From Marinibaculum sp040216765 (GTDB taxonomy: Bacteria > Pseudomonadota > Alphaproteobacteria > Ferrovibrionales > Ferrovibrionaceae), in contig JAVJON010000008.1 in assembly GCA_040216765.1 (NCBI GenBank), positions 147,932 through 211,931 on the forward strand: a stretch of DNA of 64,000 nucleotides, in the 5' to 3' direction. A model generated the notes under the pieces. That model saw only the letters and a list, made by a program, of their open reading frames with translations, was not told the origin of the DNA and ran no database searches. The position numbers and the translations under genes were made by a program. Within the stretch, counting starts at the first letter, position 1, and each line of letters begins with the position of its first letter. Shown here piece by piece: positions 1 to 8,417 of this stretch.

Positions 1-94
1 CGAGCACGAACAGGCCGGTCGCGGACAGGCTGGCCGCACAGCCCAGCAGCAGCATCAGGGTCAGTTCAGGGGTCAGGTCGGAGAGGAAGGCCAT
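1..94 (-). CDS. 5' part of a membrane protein cut by the window edge
   Basis: A minus-strand reading frame opens at an ATG at 92-94 and runs off the window edge after 31 codons. It begins MAFLSDLTPEL and is followed by a strongly hydrophobic stretch (LMLLLGCAASLSATGLFVL), which looks like the first membrane segment of a multi-pass protein. TSUP/TauE-type permeases often start in this way, but 31 residues cannot settle the family. It lies 16 bp downstream of the aminotransferase stop on the same strand, so the two may be cotranscribed. Confidence 0.45.
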   Translation of the reverse strand, partial: MAFLSDLTPELTLMLLLGCAASLSATGLFVL

Positions 95-110
95 CTGGCG
101 GTGCCGCAGG

Positions 111-956
111 TCACATGACGCGACAGGACTCTGCATAGGCGAAGTACATGTCTCGCGCCTTGCGATAGACCGGTCCTGGCTGCAGCTCGCGCCCCTCGAA
201 GCGGGTCACCGGGGTGACCTTGCCGTAGTTCCCGGTGGCGAAGATCTCGTCCGCGCCGGCCAGGTCCTCCACGGTCACCGCGCGTTCCTCCACCGTGATG
301 CCGGCGCCACGCAGCAGGGTGGCCACCCGGCCGCGGGTGATCCCCGCCAGGAAGGTGCCGTTTTCCGCCGGGGTGATCGCCATGCCGCCCTTTGCCAGCC
401 AGATGTTCGAGGTCGCCAGTTCCGCGACATTGCCGTTGGCGTCCAGCATGACCGCCGTGTCGAAGCCGCGGTCGGCCATTTCGCGCAGCGCCCGCTGGCT
501 GTTGGGATAGAGGCAGCTCGCCTTGGCATCGGTCGGCGCCATGTCGCGGGCCGGCCGGCGGAACCGCGAGACGGCACAGCTGGTGCCGGTCGGTTGCGGC
601 AGCGGCGCCTCGTGCAGCACCAGGGTGAAATCGGTGGAGCCGGGCTCGGGCATCAGGAAGCCGTCGCGGGCGAAGAACATCGGCCGGATGTAGAGCTGGG
701 CGGCCTTCGGGAACTTCGCGATCCCTTCACGGCAGAGCGCGGCGATCCGCGACGGCTCGACCTGCGGGTCCAGCAGCATGGACCTGGCCGAGCGGACCAC
801 CCGTTCGCAATGCAGGTCCAGGTCCGGCGCCAGCCCGTCGAAGGAGCGCGCGCCGTCGAACACCACGGTCGACATCCAGAAGGCATGGTCTGCCGGGCCG
901 GTCAGCTTCGGATTCTCGTCCGTCCACCGGCCGTCGTGAAAGAATACAGCGTTCAT
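111..956 (-). CDS. ilvE: Branched-chain amino acid aminotransferase family (class IV PLP enzyme)
   Basis: Fold-type IV aminotransferase, about 281 aa from the chosen start. It should transfer the amino group between glutamate and branched-chain 2-oxo acids using pyridoxal phosphate. The catalytic lysine lies in DAKASCLYPNSQRAL; further family motifs are VAELATSNIW, NGTFLAGITRGR and EIFATGNYGKVTPVTRF, which fit the BCAT branch better than D-amino acid aminotransferase or aminodeoxychorismate lyase. The start MNAVFFHDGRW at 956 is preferred because homologues begin there. A longer in-frame start at 1019 would only translate an upstream tandem repeat into low-complexity residues. The start codon itself lies inside that repeat. 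Family assignment is firm; exact substrate is inferred. Confidence 0.85.
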   Translation of the reverse strand: MNAVFFHDGRWTDENPKLTGPADHAFWMSTVVFDGARSFDGLAPDLDLHCERVVRSARSMLLDPQVEPSRIAALCREGIAKFPKAAQLYIRPMFFARDGFLMPEPGSTDFTLVLHEAPLPQPTGTSCAVSRFRRPARDMAPTDAKASCLYPNSQRALREMADRGFDTAVMLDANGNVAELATSNIWLAKGGMAITPAENGTFLAGITRGRVATLLRGAGITVEERAVTVEDLAGADEIFATGNYGKVTPVTRFEGRELQPGPVYRKARDMYFAYAESCRVM

Positions 957-1021
957 CCCTGTCGCCTGTCCATCCCTGTCGCCTGTCCGTCCCTGTCGCC
1001 TGTCCGTCCCTGTCGCCATCC
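954..1021. repeat. Four tandem copies of a 17-bp unit over the aminotransferase start
   Basis: On the plus strand the unit CATCCCTGTCGCCTGTC occurs at 954-970 and 971-987. CGTCCCTGTCGCCTGTC follows at 988-1004, and a diverged fourth copy at 1005-1021. Read on the minus strand each copy carries a GACAGG/ACAGGG Shine-Dalgarno-like block, and the last two carry ATG. The unit length is not a multiple of three. Confidence 0.9.
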
Positions 1022-1138
1022 TGCCCCGCGGACTCTCGCGGTATTCCCCTGCGCAGCATACAGAATGTCATGATCCTGGGCAGGGGGCACGGGGTATGCG
1101 GCAGAAGTTGCGGTGCGGGCCCGGAACCGGTGCCGCCG

Positions 1139-1819
1139 CTAGTGCCAGGCCTGCACGATACGGGCATGCCAGCTGACGGCATCCAGCGGCCATTCCTCGG
1201 CCTGCCCGGCGCGGGAGAGCGGCTGCAGCGAAATCCGCCGTTCCGACCGCCAGTCCAGCAGGCGGGCCAGCATCGGGCCGTCATGCAACTGCAGCAGCAG
1301 CCGGTCGCCCGCCCGGATCGGTGCCCGGGGCGAGGCCAGGATGCGATCGCCGCGGCGATAGACCGGCTGGAAACTGTCGTCCAGGATCTCCAGGCAGAAG
1401 GCATCCGGGTCGGCAATGTCCGGCGCTTGCGTCTCGTACCAGCGGGTGCCGCGGGGGCAGCCGCCCGCATCGAAGTCCACCGCCGGGCGCGGCCCGCCGG
1501 CCGGGATGGTGCGCAGGCGCATCGGCGCGGGCGCCGGCCGGTCGTTGCGGGATGGCGGGGGCGGCCCGTCCTGGCCGGCGGTATCGCGCACCAGCAGCAG
1601 GAAGTCCGTCAGCCCCATGCCCGCCGCCTGCAGCGCCTTGGCCAGGGATTCCGTCGACGGCCAGCGGGGTTTTCCGGTGGGGGAGATCCGCTTGCTGCGG
1701 CTGAACGTCGTCGGGTCCAGCCCCGCGCGCCGCGCCAGGCCGGAAGGGGTGCGGCCGGCATGGGCGGCCAGCCGGTCGACGGCGCGCCAGATCGCCTCGT
1801 GGGTCAGCAGGTCCTGCAT
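1139..1819 (-). CDS. S24/LexA-like transcriptional regulator with N-terminal helix-turn-helix
   Basis: 226 aa. Residues 8-50 form an XRE-type helix-turn-helix (GLARRAGLDPTTFSRSKR). The C-terminal half (about 138-200) has the S24 peptidase/repressor fold: LDDSFQPVYRRGDRI carries the position of the catalytic serine (S149). The catalytic lysine normally found in the following strand (GxxxVKRL) is not seen; the equivalent stretch reads GPMLARLLDW. The protein may therefore bind DNA without self-cleavage. It probably represses its own gene, since two inverted repeats lie 20-55 bp upstream of its start. No obvious target operon adjoins it; the downstream gene is the aminotransferase. Confidence 0.75.
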   Translation of the reverse strand: MQDLLTHEAIWRAVDRLAAHAGRTPSGLARRAGLDPTTFSRSKRISPTGKPRWPSTESLAKALQAAGMGLTDFLLLVRDTAGQDGPPPPSRNDRPAPAPMRLRTIPAGGPRPAVDFDAGGCPRGTRWYETQAPDIADPDAFCLEILDDSFQPVYRRGDRILASPRAPIRAGDRLLLQLHDGPMLARLLDWRSERRISLQPLSRAGQAEEWPLDAVSWHARIVQAWH

Positions 1820-1840
1820 CCGGTCCGTCCTGCGGAACGG

Positions 1841-1873
1841 CGTCGCGACACGGTGCGACGCAGCGACATGTCG
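1841..1873. promoter_or_regulatory. Candidate operator: two inverted repeats upstream of the S24-like regulator
   Basis: CGTCGC (1841-1846) and GCGACG (1855-1860) form an inverted repeat with an 8-bp spacer. Directly next to it is the perfect 10-bp palindrome CGACATGTCG (1864-1873). Both lie just upstream of the minus-strand regulator start at 1819, the usual place for an autoregulatory operator. Binding is inferred. Confidence 0.45.
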
Positions 1874-1935
1874 GAACTTCCAGGGTTCTTGTTTAGCGAA
1901 CGCGGGCGGTCCCGTCCACGGCCCGGACGGGGCGC

Positions 1936-3021
1936 TCAGGCAGCGCCGTCGGCGATCGCCGCGGCATCCCGCCCGACCGCCTGGCCGATGCCGTCATGGC
2001 CATCGGCCCGCAGTCGCGCGGCAAGCTCCAGCAGGATGCGCGGCACCAGCGCCGGGCCGCCATAGGTCAGGGCGGTGTAGAGCTGCACCAGATGCGCGCC
2101 GGCGCGGATCTTCGCATAGGCCTCGGCGCCGCTGGACACGCCACCGCAGCCGATCAGCGGCATCCCCGGCCCCAGGCGCAGGTGCAGCCGCGCCAGCAGG
2201 GCCGTGCTCTGCGCGAACAGGGGCGCGCCGCTCAGCCCGCCCTCCTCGCCGGCAGACCGGCTGCGCAGGCCCGGCGCCCGCCATCGGGTCGTGTTGCCGA
2301 CCACCAGGCCGTCCGGCCGGGCGCGGCCGACGGCATCGACGATGGCAGCCTCGCCCTCCGCATCCAGGTCGGGCGACAGCTTGACCAGGACGGGCAGACG
2401 GCGCCCGGCCGCTTCGCTGCCGGCGATTGCGGTGCGGACCGCCGCGACCGCTTCGACGACCGCCTCGGCAGAGCGCATCGATTCCCGCAGGCCCGCGGTG
2501 TTGGGGGAGGAGATGTTGACCACCAGCAGGTCGGCATGCGCCGCCACCGCGCGGGCAGAGGCGGCATAGTCCGCTGCGGCGCTGTCGGAGGTCTTGTTCT
2601 TGCCCAGGTTGACCGCGACGGGCCCGTGCCGGCCGCGCCGCGCGAGGCGGGCGGCGAAGACCTCGGCCCCCACCGAGGCGAAGCCGATCCGGTTGATCAG
2701 CGCGCGATCCTCCGCCAGCCGGAACACCCGGGGCTTCGGGTTGCCCGGCTGCGGCAGCGGGGTGACCCCGCCGATCTCGGCGAAACCCAGGCCCAGCCCG
2801 AAAATGCCGTCGCAGGCCTCGGCATGCTTGTCCAGCCCGGCCGCGCTGCCCAGCGGGTTGGCGAAGTCCAGGCCCCAGAGCCGCTGCCGCAGCAGCGGGT
2901 CGTCCCGCCCGGCGACGGGGCGGCCGGGCGGCAGGCGGCGCAGCGCCTTCAGGGTCAGGGCATGCGCGGCCTCAGGCGGCAGGCAGGCCAGCAGCGGCCG
3001 GGCGAGCGGATACAGGTCCAT
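1936..3021 (-). CDS. pyrD: Dihydroorotate dehydrogenase (quinone), class 2
   Basis: 361 aa, the usual length for the membrane-associated class 2 enzyme, which oxidises dihydroorotate to orotate in pyrimidine synthesis and passes electrons to ubiquinone through FMN. Visible motifs are NPLGSAAGLDKHAEA and GFAEIGGVTPLPQPGNPKPR near the N-terminus, NLGKNK, VVNISSPNTAGLR with the catalytic serine region of class 2 enzymes, LVKLSPDL, and the FMN phosphate loop IGCGGVSSGAEA. The start MDLYPLARPLL is chosen because homologues begin there. The N-terminal amphipathic region should contact the membrane. It lies 28 bp behind the FAH-type hydrolase gene and is probably cotranscribed with it. Confidence 0.95.
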   Translation of the reverse strand: MDLYPLARPLLACLPPEAAHALTLKALRRLPPGRPVAGRDDPLLRQRLWGLDFANPLGSAAGLDKHAEACDGIFGLGLGFAEIGGVTPLPQPGNPKPRVFRLAEDRALINRIGFASVGAEVFAARLARRGRHGPVAVNLGKNKTSDSAAADYAASARAVAAHADLLVVNISSPNTAGLRESMRSAEAVVEAVAAVRTAIAGSEAAGRRLPVLVKLSPDLDAEGEAAIVDAVGRARPDGLVVGNTTRWRAPGLRSRSAGEEGGLSGAPLFAQSTALLARLHLRLGPGMPLIGCGGVSSGAEAYAKIRAGAHLVQLYTALTYGGPALVPRILLELAARLRADGHDGIGQAVGRDAAAIADGAA

Positions 3022-3049
3022 CGTCGCGCTCCGGGGACCGGCCAGCCGC

Positions 3050-3919
3050 TCAGGCGTCCGGCTCGGCCACCACCGGGTTGCGCAAGGTCCCGATGCCGCC
3101 GATCTCCACCTCCGCCACATCGCCGGCGCGCATGAAGACCGGCGGCTTGCGCGAGGCGCCGACCCCGCCCGGCGTGCCGCTGGAGATCACGTCGCCGGGC
3201 AGCAGCTCGGTCCAGGACGACACATAGGCGATCACCTTGGGGATCCGGTGGATCATCAGCGAGGTGTCGGCATCCTGCAGCACCTGGCCGTTCAGCCGGG
3301 TGGTCAGGTGCAGGGCATGGGGGTCCGGGATCTCGTCGGCGGTGACCATCCAGGGGCCGAAGCCGCCGGAGCCGGTGAAGTTCTTGCCGGCGGTATACTG
3401 CGTGGTATGCGCCTGGAAGTCGCGCACGCTGCCGTCGTTGTAGATCGAGTAGCCCGCGACATGGGACAGGGCGTCCGCCTCGGCGACATGCCGGCCGCGC
3501 CGGCCGATGATAACCGCCAGCTCGCCCTCGTAGTCGAACTTCTCCGACAGGCGGGGGCGGACCAGCGGGCTGCCATGGCCGACCTGGGACGAGGGCACCC
3601 GCAGGAACAGCACCGGCCAGGCATCGGCCGGGAACTTGTTCATCTCCGCCTGGTGGTCGGCATAGTTCAGGCCGACGCAGACGATCTTGTCGGGGTTCCG
3701 GATCGGCGGCAGCAGGGTGACCGCATCCAGTGCCAGGCGGGGTGCGCTGTCGGCCGCCGCCCGGACCCGGTCATAGGCGCCGGCGGCGATCACCGCCTTC
3801 AGGTCGGGCAGGGATGCGGCCAGCCGGGCGCCGCAATCGGCAATGCCGCCGTCGGTGACCAGGCCATAGCTCTCCCGGCCGTCTGCGGTGCCCCCCGTCA
3901 TGAATGTCGCGAGCTTCAT
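3050..3919 (-). CDS. Fumarylacetoacetate hydrolase family protein
   Basis: 289 aa with the FAH fold in the C-terminal two thirds: KIVCVGLNYADHQAEM, FDYEGELAVIIGRRGRHV (metal-binding glutamates), GYSIYNDGSVRDFQ, GKNFTGSGGFGPW and SSGTPGGVG. These metal-dependent enzymes cleave or tautomerise beta-dicarbonyl compounds in aromatic and sugar-acid breakdown (acylpyruvase, 2-hydroxyhepta-2,4-diene-1,7-dioate isomerase and similar). The actual substrate cannot be told. The start MKLATFMTGGT is typical of the family. The next gene, pyrD, lies 28 bp downstream; the omega-aminotransferase is divergent, so 3920-4082 holds both promoters. Confidence 0.88.
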   Translation of the reverse strand: MKLATFMTGGTADGRESYGLVTDGGIADCGARLAASLPDLKAVIAAGAYDRVRAAADSAPRLALDAVTLLPPIRNPDKIVCVGLNYADHQAEMNKFPADAWPVLFLRVPSSQVGHGSPLVRPRLSEKFDYEGELAVIIGRRGRHVAEADALSHVAGYSIYNDGSVRDFQAHTTQYTAGKNFTGSGGFGPWMVTADEIPDPHALHLTTRLNGQVLQDADTSLMIHRIPKVIAYVSSWTELLPGDVISSGTPGGVGASRKPPVFMRAGDVAEVEIGGIGTLRNPVVAEPDA

Positions 3920-4082
3920 CCTGGCCCTCCGCCTGCAATGCTCCCATGCGGCGATTGCCGCCGATATCGGCCCGCCTCTATACTGCGGCCTGCTTTTCGC
4001 GCCTTTGCGGGCGCGGATCAACCTCAATGGATGCGCCGACGGACCGGGCGGATGCCCGGGCTGCGGCGGACGGAGTGGCAAG

Positions 4083-5420
4083 ATGTCGATGCCGGAGGCG
4101 GCGAACACCAATTTCGCCAACAACCTGGAAGCCTTCTGGATGCCGTTCACGGCGAACCGGCAGTTCAAGGCCAACCCCCGCATGTTCGTGGCCGCGAAGG
4201 ACATGCACTACACCACTGCCGACGGCCGCCAGATCCTGGACGGCACGGCGGGCCTGTGGTGCGTGAATGCCGGCCATGGGCGGCCCCGCATCGTCAAGGC
4301 GGTGCAGGACCAGGTGGCCGAGATGGACTATGCGCCGGCCTTCCAGATGGGCCACCCCAAGGCGTTCGAACTGGCGGCCAGGCTGTCCGCCGTGATGCCC
4401 ACCGGGCTGGACCATGTCTTTTTCACCAATTCCGGCTCGGAATCGGTCGACACCGCGCTGAAGATCGCGCTGGCCTACCAGCGGGCGATCGGCCAGGGCA
4501 CCCGTACCCGGCTGATCGGGCGGGAGCGCGGCTATCACGGCGTCGGCTTCGGCGGCATCTCGGTCGGCGGCATCGTGAAGAACCGCGCCGTGTTCGGCCC
4601 GCTGCTGGCCGGCACCGACCATATCCGCCATACCCACGACATCGAGCGCAATGCCTTCACCCGGGGCGAGCCGGCGTTCGGCGCCGATCTGGCGGACGAC
4701 CTGGAGCGGCTGGTCGCGCTGCACGACGCCTCCACCATCGCCGCGGTGATCGTGGAGCCGGTCGCCGGCTCCACCGGTGTGCTGATCCCGCCCAAGGGCT
4801 ATCTGAAGCGCCTGCGCGAGATCTGCGACAAGCACGGCATCCTGCTGATCTTCGACGAGGTGATCACCGGTTTCGGGCGGCTGGGCCGGGGCTTCGCGAC
4901 GGAATATTTCGACGTGGTGCCCGACCTGATCACCTCCGCCAAGGGGCTGACCAACGCCACCGTGCCGATGGGCGCGGTGATCGCGCAGAAGCGGATCTAC
5001 GACGCCTTCATGGACGGCCCGGACAACATGATCGAGCTGTTCCACGGCTATACCTATTCCGGCCATCCGGTGGCCGCCGCCGCGGGCCTGGCCACCCTGG
5101 ACGAATACAAGGAAGAGGGGCTGTTCGAGCGCGCCGACGACCTGGCCCCGTATTGGGAGGATGCGATCCACTCCCTGAAGGGCGCGCCGCATGTCATCGA
5201 CCTGCGCAACCTGGGCCTGATCGGCGGCATCGAGCTGGAGGGGATTCCCGGCAAGCCGACCGCGCGGGCCTTCGACGCCTTCCTGCGCTGCTACGAGGCG
5301 GGCGTGCTGATCCGCACCACCGGCGACATCATCGCCCTGTCGCCGCCGCTGATCATCAGCAAGGGCCAGATCGACCAGATCATCGACACCATCGGCACGG
5401 TGCTGAAGCAGGTCGCGTAG
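4083..5420 (+). CDS. Omega-amino acid--pyruvate (beta-alanine:pyruvate) aminotransferase
   Basis: 445 aa class III PLP aminotransferase. The N-terminal NNLEAFWMPFTANRQFKANP motif is characteristic of the Pseudomonas omega-amino acid:pyruvate transaminases. FFTNSGSESVDTALKIA binds the cofactor phosphate, LIFDEVITGFGRLG carries the ring-binding aspartate, and SAKGLTNATVPMGAV holds the Schiff-base lysine. The enzyme moves the terminal amino group of beta-alanine or similar amines to pyruvate. A GGAG ribosome site lies about 10 bp before the ATG at 4083, so longer frames were rejected. It is followed 8 bp later by an ABM-domain gene, probably in the same transcript. Confidence 0.9.
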   Translation: MSMPEAANTNFANNLEAFWMPFTANRQFKANPRMFVAAKDMHYTTADGRQILDGTAGLWCVNAGHGRPRIVKAVQDQVAEMDYAPAFQMGHPKAFELAARLSAVMPTGLDHVFFTNSGSESVDTALKIALAYQRAIGQGTRTRLIGRERGYHGVGFGGISVGGIVKNRAVFGPLLAGTDHIRHTHDIERNAFTRGEPAFGADLADDLERLVALHDASTIAAVIVEPVAGSTGVLIPPKGYLKRLREICDKHGILLIFDEVITGFGRLGRGFATEYFDVVPDLITSAKGLTNATVPMGAVIAQKRIYDAFMDGPDNMIELFHGYTYSGHPVAAAAGLATLDEYKEEGLFERADDLAPYWEDAIHSLKGAPHVIDLRNLGLIGGIELEGIPGKPTARAFDAFLRCYEAGVLIRTTGDIIALSPPLIISKGQIDQIIDTIGTVLKQVA

Positions 5421-5428
5421 CGGTCCCC

Positions 5429-6004
5429 ATGCATGCGGTGATCTTCGAGGCCATGCCGAAGCCGGGGCAACTCGACGCCTACCTGGCCCTGGCCGGCAGT
5501 TTGCGCCCGGCGCTGGAGCAGGTCGACGGCTTCCTGGACAACCGCCGTTTCCGCTCGCGGCGCCGGCCGGGCTGGCTGCTCTCGCTCTCCACCTGGCGGG
5601 ACGAGGCAGCGCTGCTGCGCTGGCGTGGCCATGAACCGCACCGGGCCGCGCAGCGGCAGGGCCGGCAGCAGGTCTTTCAGGACTACCGGCTGCGGGTCGG
5701 CTGCATGCGCGACGGCGATGCGGCCACCGCCGCGGGGCCGCTCCTGACGATCGTCGAAGGGCGCCGGCCAGACGGAATGTCGGCCGACGATCCGCCGGCG
5801 GACCTTGCCGCCGCCCTGTCGGGCCTGTCCGATCTTCCGGGCTGGGACCTGTTCGCGGGCCTGCAGGCACCGGACGACCTGCTGCTTCTGCTGGACTGGG
5901 AGGGAGGTGCCGGTTCCGGCACGCGGCCGGGGCGTGCGGTCGACGTGCTGCGCGACTACGGCCTGTCCCGGCGCGAACAGGCGCCCGCCGGCACCCGGCC
6001 CTGA
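5429..6004 (+). CDS. ABM-domain (antibiotic biosynthesis monooxygenase-like) protein
   Basis: 191 aa. The N-terminal 100 residues (MHAVIFEAMPKPGQLDAYL, LEQVDGFLDNRRFRSRRRPGW, LSLSTWRDEAALLRWR) match the ferredoxin-like alpha/beta ABM fold that binds small hydrophobic or haem-like ligands and often acts without cofactors. The C-terminal half appears to be a second, more diverged half of the same fold. The substrate is unknown. Start chosen at the ATG 8 bp after the aminotransferase stop. The stop lies 38 bp from that of the convergent PhyH gene, with a perfect 16-bp palindrome between them. Confidence 0.7.
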   Translation: MHAVIFEAMPKPGQLDAYLALAGSLRPALEQVDGFLDNRRFRSRRRPGWLLSLSTWRDEAALLRWRGHEPHRAAQRQGRQQVFQDYRLRVGCMRDGDAATAAGPLLTIVEGRRPDGMSADDPPADLAAALSGLSDLPGWDLFAGLQAPDDLLLLLDWEGGAGSGTRPGRAVDVLRDYGLSRREQAPAGTRP

Positions 6005-6018
6005 GCGGTCCCCCGCCC

Positions 6019-6034
6019 AGGCCGGCGCCGGCCT
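6019..6034. terminator. GC palindrome between convergent genes
   Basis: AGGCCGGCGCCGGCCT is a perfect 16-bp palindrome between the stops at 6004 (plus) and 6042 (minus). Its place suits a bidirectional terminator, but there is no T tract and a perfect palindrome leaves no loop, so the function is uncertain. Confidence 0.35.
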
Positions 6035-6041
6035 GCCCCGG

Positions 6042-6857
6042 TCATGCCCGCCAGATCACCGGCCACAGGTCGCAGTCCAGCGGCGCGCCGGCCGGGATGC
6101 CGGGGTCGCGTGGGATCTTCTGGATGTTCGGCCGCGGATGGTAGAAGGCGTCGTCGCCCGCCCAGCGGGTGACATGGGCGCGCCGGCGCATGCCGGTCGA
6201 GAAGTTGCCCGGCGAGCCATGCACGGTCAGGCCGTGATGGACCGTGCAGTCGCCCGGCTGCAGCTCATGCTGCACGAAGGACAGGCCGTCGCGCAGCGCC
6301 TCGATGTCCGGCACCTCCGGCAGGTCTTCGTCGTAGCGGTTGACGCCGGAAAAGCTGCGCGCCCTGAACCGCTTGCCCCAGCGATGCGAGCCGGTGACAT
6401 ATTCCACCGCCCCGGTCTGCACGGTGACCGGGTCCAGCGCCAGCCAGAGGGTGCAGACCTGGCTGCCGTCGACCGGCCAGAACGGCAGGTCATGGTGCCA
6501 GGGCGTCTCCGTGGGCGTGCCCGGCTCCTTGATCAGCCACTGGTCGAAGAAGATGTTCACCTTGGAGGCGCGCATGAGCGCGCCGGCAATCGCCGCGGCC
6601 GGGCTGTGGCGCACGAAGCGTTCGCAATCGGCGTTGTGGAGCCAGGAGAAGGTCTCGAAGAAGAACCGGCCAGGATCCTTGCGCTCGGCGGCGAACTCGA
6701 AATGCAGCTCGCCCGGGTCCGCCAGGCTCTTTTCCGCGGCGCCCTGCATGAAGGCGACCCACTCGGCGTCGAACAGGCCCTTCAGCAGGACGACCCCGTC
6801 GCTCTCGAAGGTTCGGACCTCGTCTTCCGTGATGCTGCGTACCGGTGCCCCGTTCAT
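6042..6857 (-). CDS. Phytanoyl-CoA dioxygenase (PhyH) family protein
   Basis: 271 aa. Fe(II)/2-oxoglutarate dioxygenase of the PhyH family. The iron-binding HxD lies in TPWHHDLPFWP and the distal histidine in TVHHGLTVHGSPGN; the arginine for 2-oxoglutarate follows in MRRRAHVTRW. Such enzymes hydroxylate small molecules; the substrate is not evident. The start at 6857 (MNGAPVRSITEDEV) has a good GGAAAGGA site and avoids a low-complexity leader. It is divergent from the epoxide hydrolase gene, with 98 bp between the two starts. Confidence 0.85.
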   Translation of the reverse strand: MNGAPVRSITEDEVRTFESDGVVLLKGLFDAEWVAFMQGAAEKSLADPGELHFEFAAERKDPGRFFFETFSWLHNADCERFVRHSPAAAIAGALMRASKVNIFFDQWLIKEPGTPTETPWHHDLPFWPVDGSQVCTLWLALDPVTVQTGAVEYVTGSHRWGKRFRARSFSGVNRYDEDLPEVPDIEALRDGLSFVQHELQPGDCTVHHGLTVHGSPGNFSTGMRRRAHVTRWAGDDAFYHPRPNIQKIPRDPGIPAGAPLDCDLWPVIWRA

Positions 6858-6955
6858 CGCCGGATCCTTTCCCCCGTTCGTTCGGACCGGCAGAATGCGG
6901 GGCCGGCGGGCTGGCCGCAACCGGTCCGCCGGCGGCAGATCGAAAGGACCGCCAG

Positions 6956-8110
6956 GTGACGACCGTTCCGGACATCCGTCCCTTCACGATCGCGGTCGAC
7001 GACCGCGAACTTGAAGACCTTCGCCGCCGCCTGGCGGCGACCCGCTGGCCGGAAGCGGAAACCGTCGACGACTGGTCGCAGGGCGTGCCGCTGGCCTATG
7101 CGCAGGACCTGGCCGGCTACTGGGCGCAGGGCTATGACTGGCGGGCGCGCGAGGCCGGGCTGAACCGGTTCGACCAGTTCGTGACCGCGCTGGACGGGCT
7201 GGACATCCATTTCATCCACCAGCGCTCGCCCGAGCCCGGCGCCTTTCCGCTGCTGGTCACCCATGGCTGGCCGGGATCGGTGGTGGAGTTCCAGGGGATC
7301 GTCGCGCCGCTGACCGACCCGGTCGCGCATGGCGGCCGGGCCGCCGATGCCTTCCACCTCGTCTGTCCCTCGCTGCCCGGCTACGGATTCTCCGGCAAGC
7401 CTGCGCGGGCGGGCTGGGGTGTCGAGCGCATCGCCGCTGCCTGGGACGCGCTGATGGCGCGGCTGGGCTATGACCGCTATGGCGCCCAGGGCGGCGACTG
7501 GGGCGCGGCGGTGACCACCGAACTGGGCCGGCGCGGCGGCGGCTGCATCGCGATCCACACCAACATGCCGCTTGGCCGCCCGGATGCCGGCGCCAAGGCC
7601 GCGCCGAGTGCCGCCGACACCGCCGCCTTCGCCGCGGCGAAGCAGTACCGCGACTGGGATTCCGGATATTCCACGCAGCAGGCCACACGGCCGCAGACCC
7701 TGGGCTACGGCCTGGTGGATTCGCCCGCCGGGCAGCTGGCCTGGATCGTCGAGAAGTTCTGGGCCTGGACCGACTGCGAGCGCGACGGCGTGCGCCACCC
7801 GGAGAACGCCCTGTCGCGCGACGTCATGCTGGACAATGTGATGCTGTACTGGCTGACCCGCTCCGGCGCCTCCTCGGCGCGGCTCTACTGGGAAAGCTTC
7901 CGCCGGATGGCCGGCGAGGGCCGGGTTGCGGTGCCGACCGGCATCGCGTCCTTCCCGAAGGAGATCCTCTGCCGCCCGCGCAACTGGTGCGAGGCGCAGT
8001 ACAACATCACCCGCTGGACCGACATGACGGCCGGCGGCCATTTCGCCGCGCTGGAACAGCCCGAGGCGCTGATCGCCGACATCCGCGCCTTCTTCGCGAC
8101 GGTGCGATAG
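6956..8110 (+). CDS. Epoxide hydrolase (alpha/beta-hydrolase, microsomal EH-like)
   Basis: 384 aa. The N-terminal EHN domain (RPFTIAVDDRELEDLRRRL) and the following alpha/beta-hydrolase domain are those of the microsomal-type epoxide hydrolases. Landmarks are the oxyanion motif THGWPGS, the nucleophile aspartate in AQGGDWGAAV, and the catalytic histidine in TAGGHFAALEQPE. It should open epoxides to diols through a covalent ester intermediate. The start is a GTG at 6956 preceded by GAAAGGA; the next in-frame ATG would lose the EHN domain. Neighbours suggest aromatic or terpenoid catabolism, but the substrate is unknown. Confidence 0.9.
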   Translation: MTTVPDIRPFTIAVDDRELEDLRRRLAATRWPEAETVDDWSQGVPLAYAQDLAGYWAQGYDWRAREAGLNRFDQFVTALDGLDIHFIHQRSPEPGAFPLLVTHGWPGSVVEFQGIVAPLTDPVAHGGRAADAFHLVCPSLPGYGFSGKPARAGWGVERIAAAWDALMARLGYDRYGAQGGDWGAAVTTELGRRGGGCIAIHTNMPLGRPDAGAKAAPSAADTAAFAAAKQYRDWDSGYSTQQATRPQTLGYGLVDSPAGQLAWIVEKFWAWTDCERDGVRHPENALSRDVMLDNVMLYWLTRSGASSARLYWESFRRMAGEGRVAVPTGIASFPKEILCRPRNWCEAQYNITRWTDMTAGGHFAALEQPEALIADIRAFFATVR

Positions 8111-8111
8111 C

Positions 8112-8417
8112 TCAAAGGTCGGGGAGCAGATCCGGCAGGTCCCGGGCTCCGTGCAGGACCCGCAGGATCAGCGGCGGCTTTTGTCCGGAATCGTAGACGA
8201 TGACGTAGGGAAAACCGGTCAGGACCAGGAAACGGACAGGCGGATCGGCCAGGGCGGTCCTGATCGCGCCGAGTTCCGGGTGCCGGCCCAGCCGTTCGGC
8301 AGCCTCTGCCACGCTGTCGCGCAATGCGCGTGCGGCCGGCGGATTGTCCGCCAGGATCCATCCGACGGCTTCGAGGAGATCGCGTCGGGTGCGTGGGGCA
8401 AGGCGTGCAGCGCTCAC
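8112..8417 (-). CDS. parE: ParE/RelE-family toxin
   Basis: 101 aa. Matches the RelE/ParE fold: LAPRTRRDLLEAVGWILADNP, RALRDSVAEAAERLGRHPELG and VLTGFPYVIVYDSG...ILRVLHGARD, ending as is typical for ParE. ParE toxins poison DNA gyrase, RelE toxins cut mRNA on the ribosome; the sequence looks closer to ParE. It overlaps the antitoxin stop by 4 nt (8414-8417), so the two are translationally coupled, antitoxin first. Confidence 0.85.
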   Translation of the reverse strand: MSAARLAPRTRRDLLEAVGWILADNPPAARALRDSVAEAAERLGRHPELGAIRTALADPPVRFLVLTGFPYVIVYDSGQKPPLILRVLHGARDLPDLLPDL

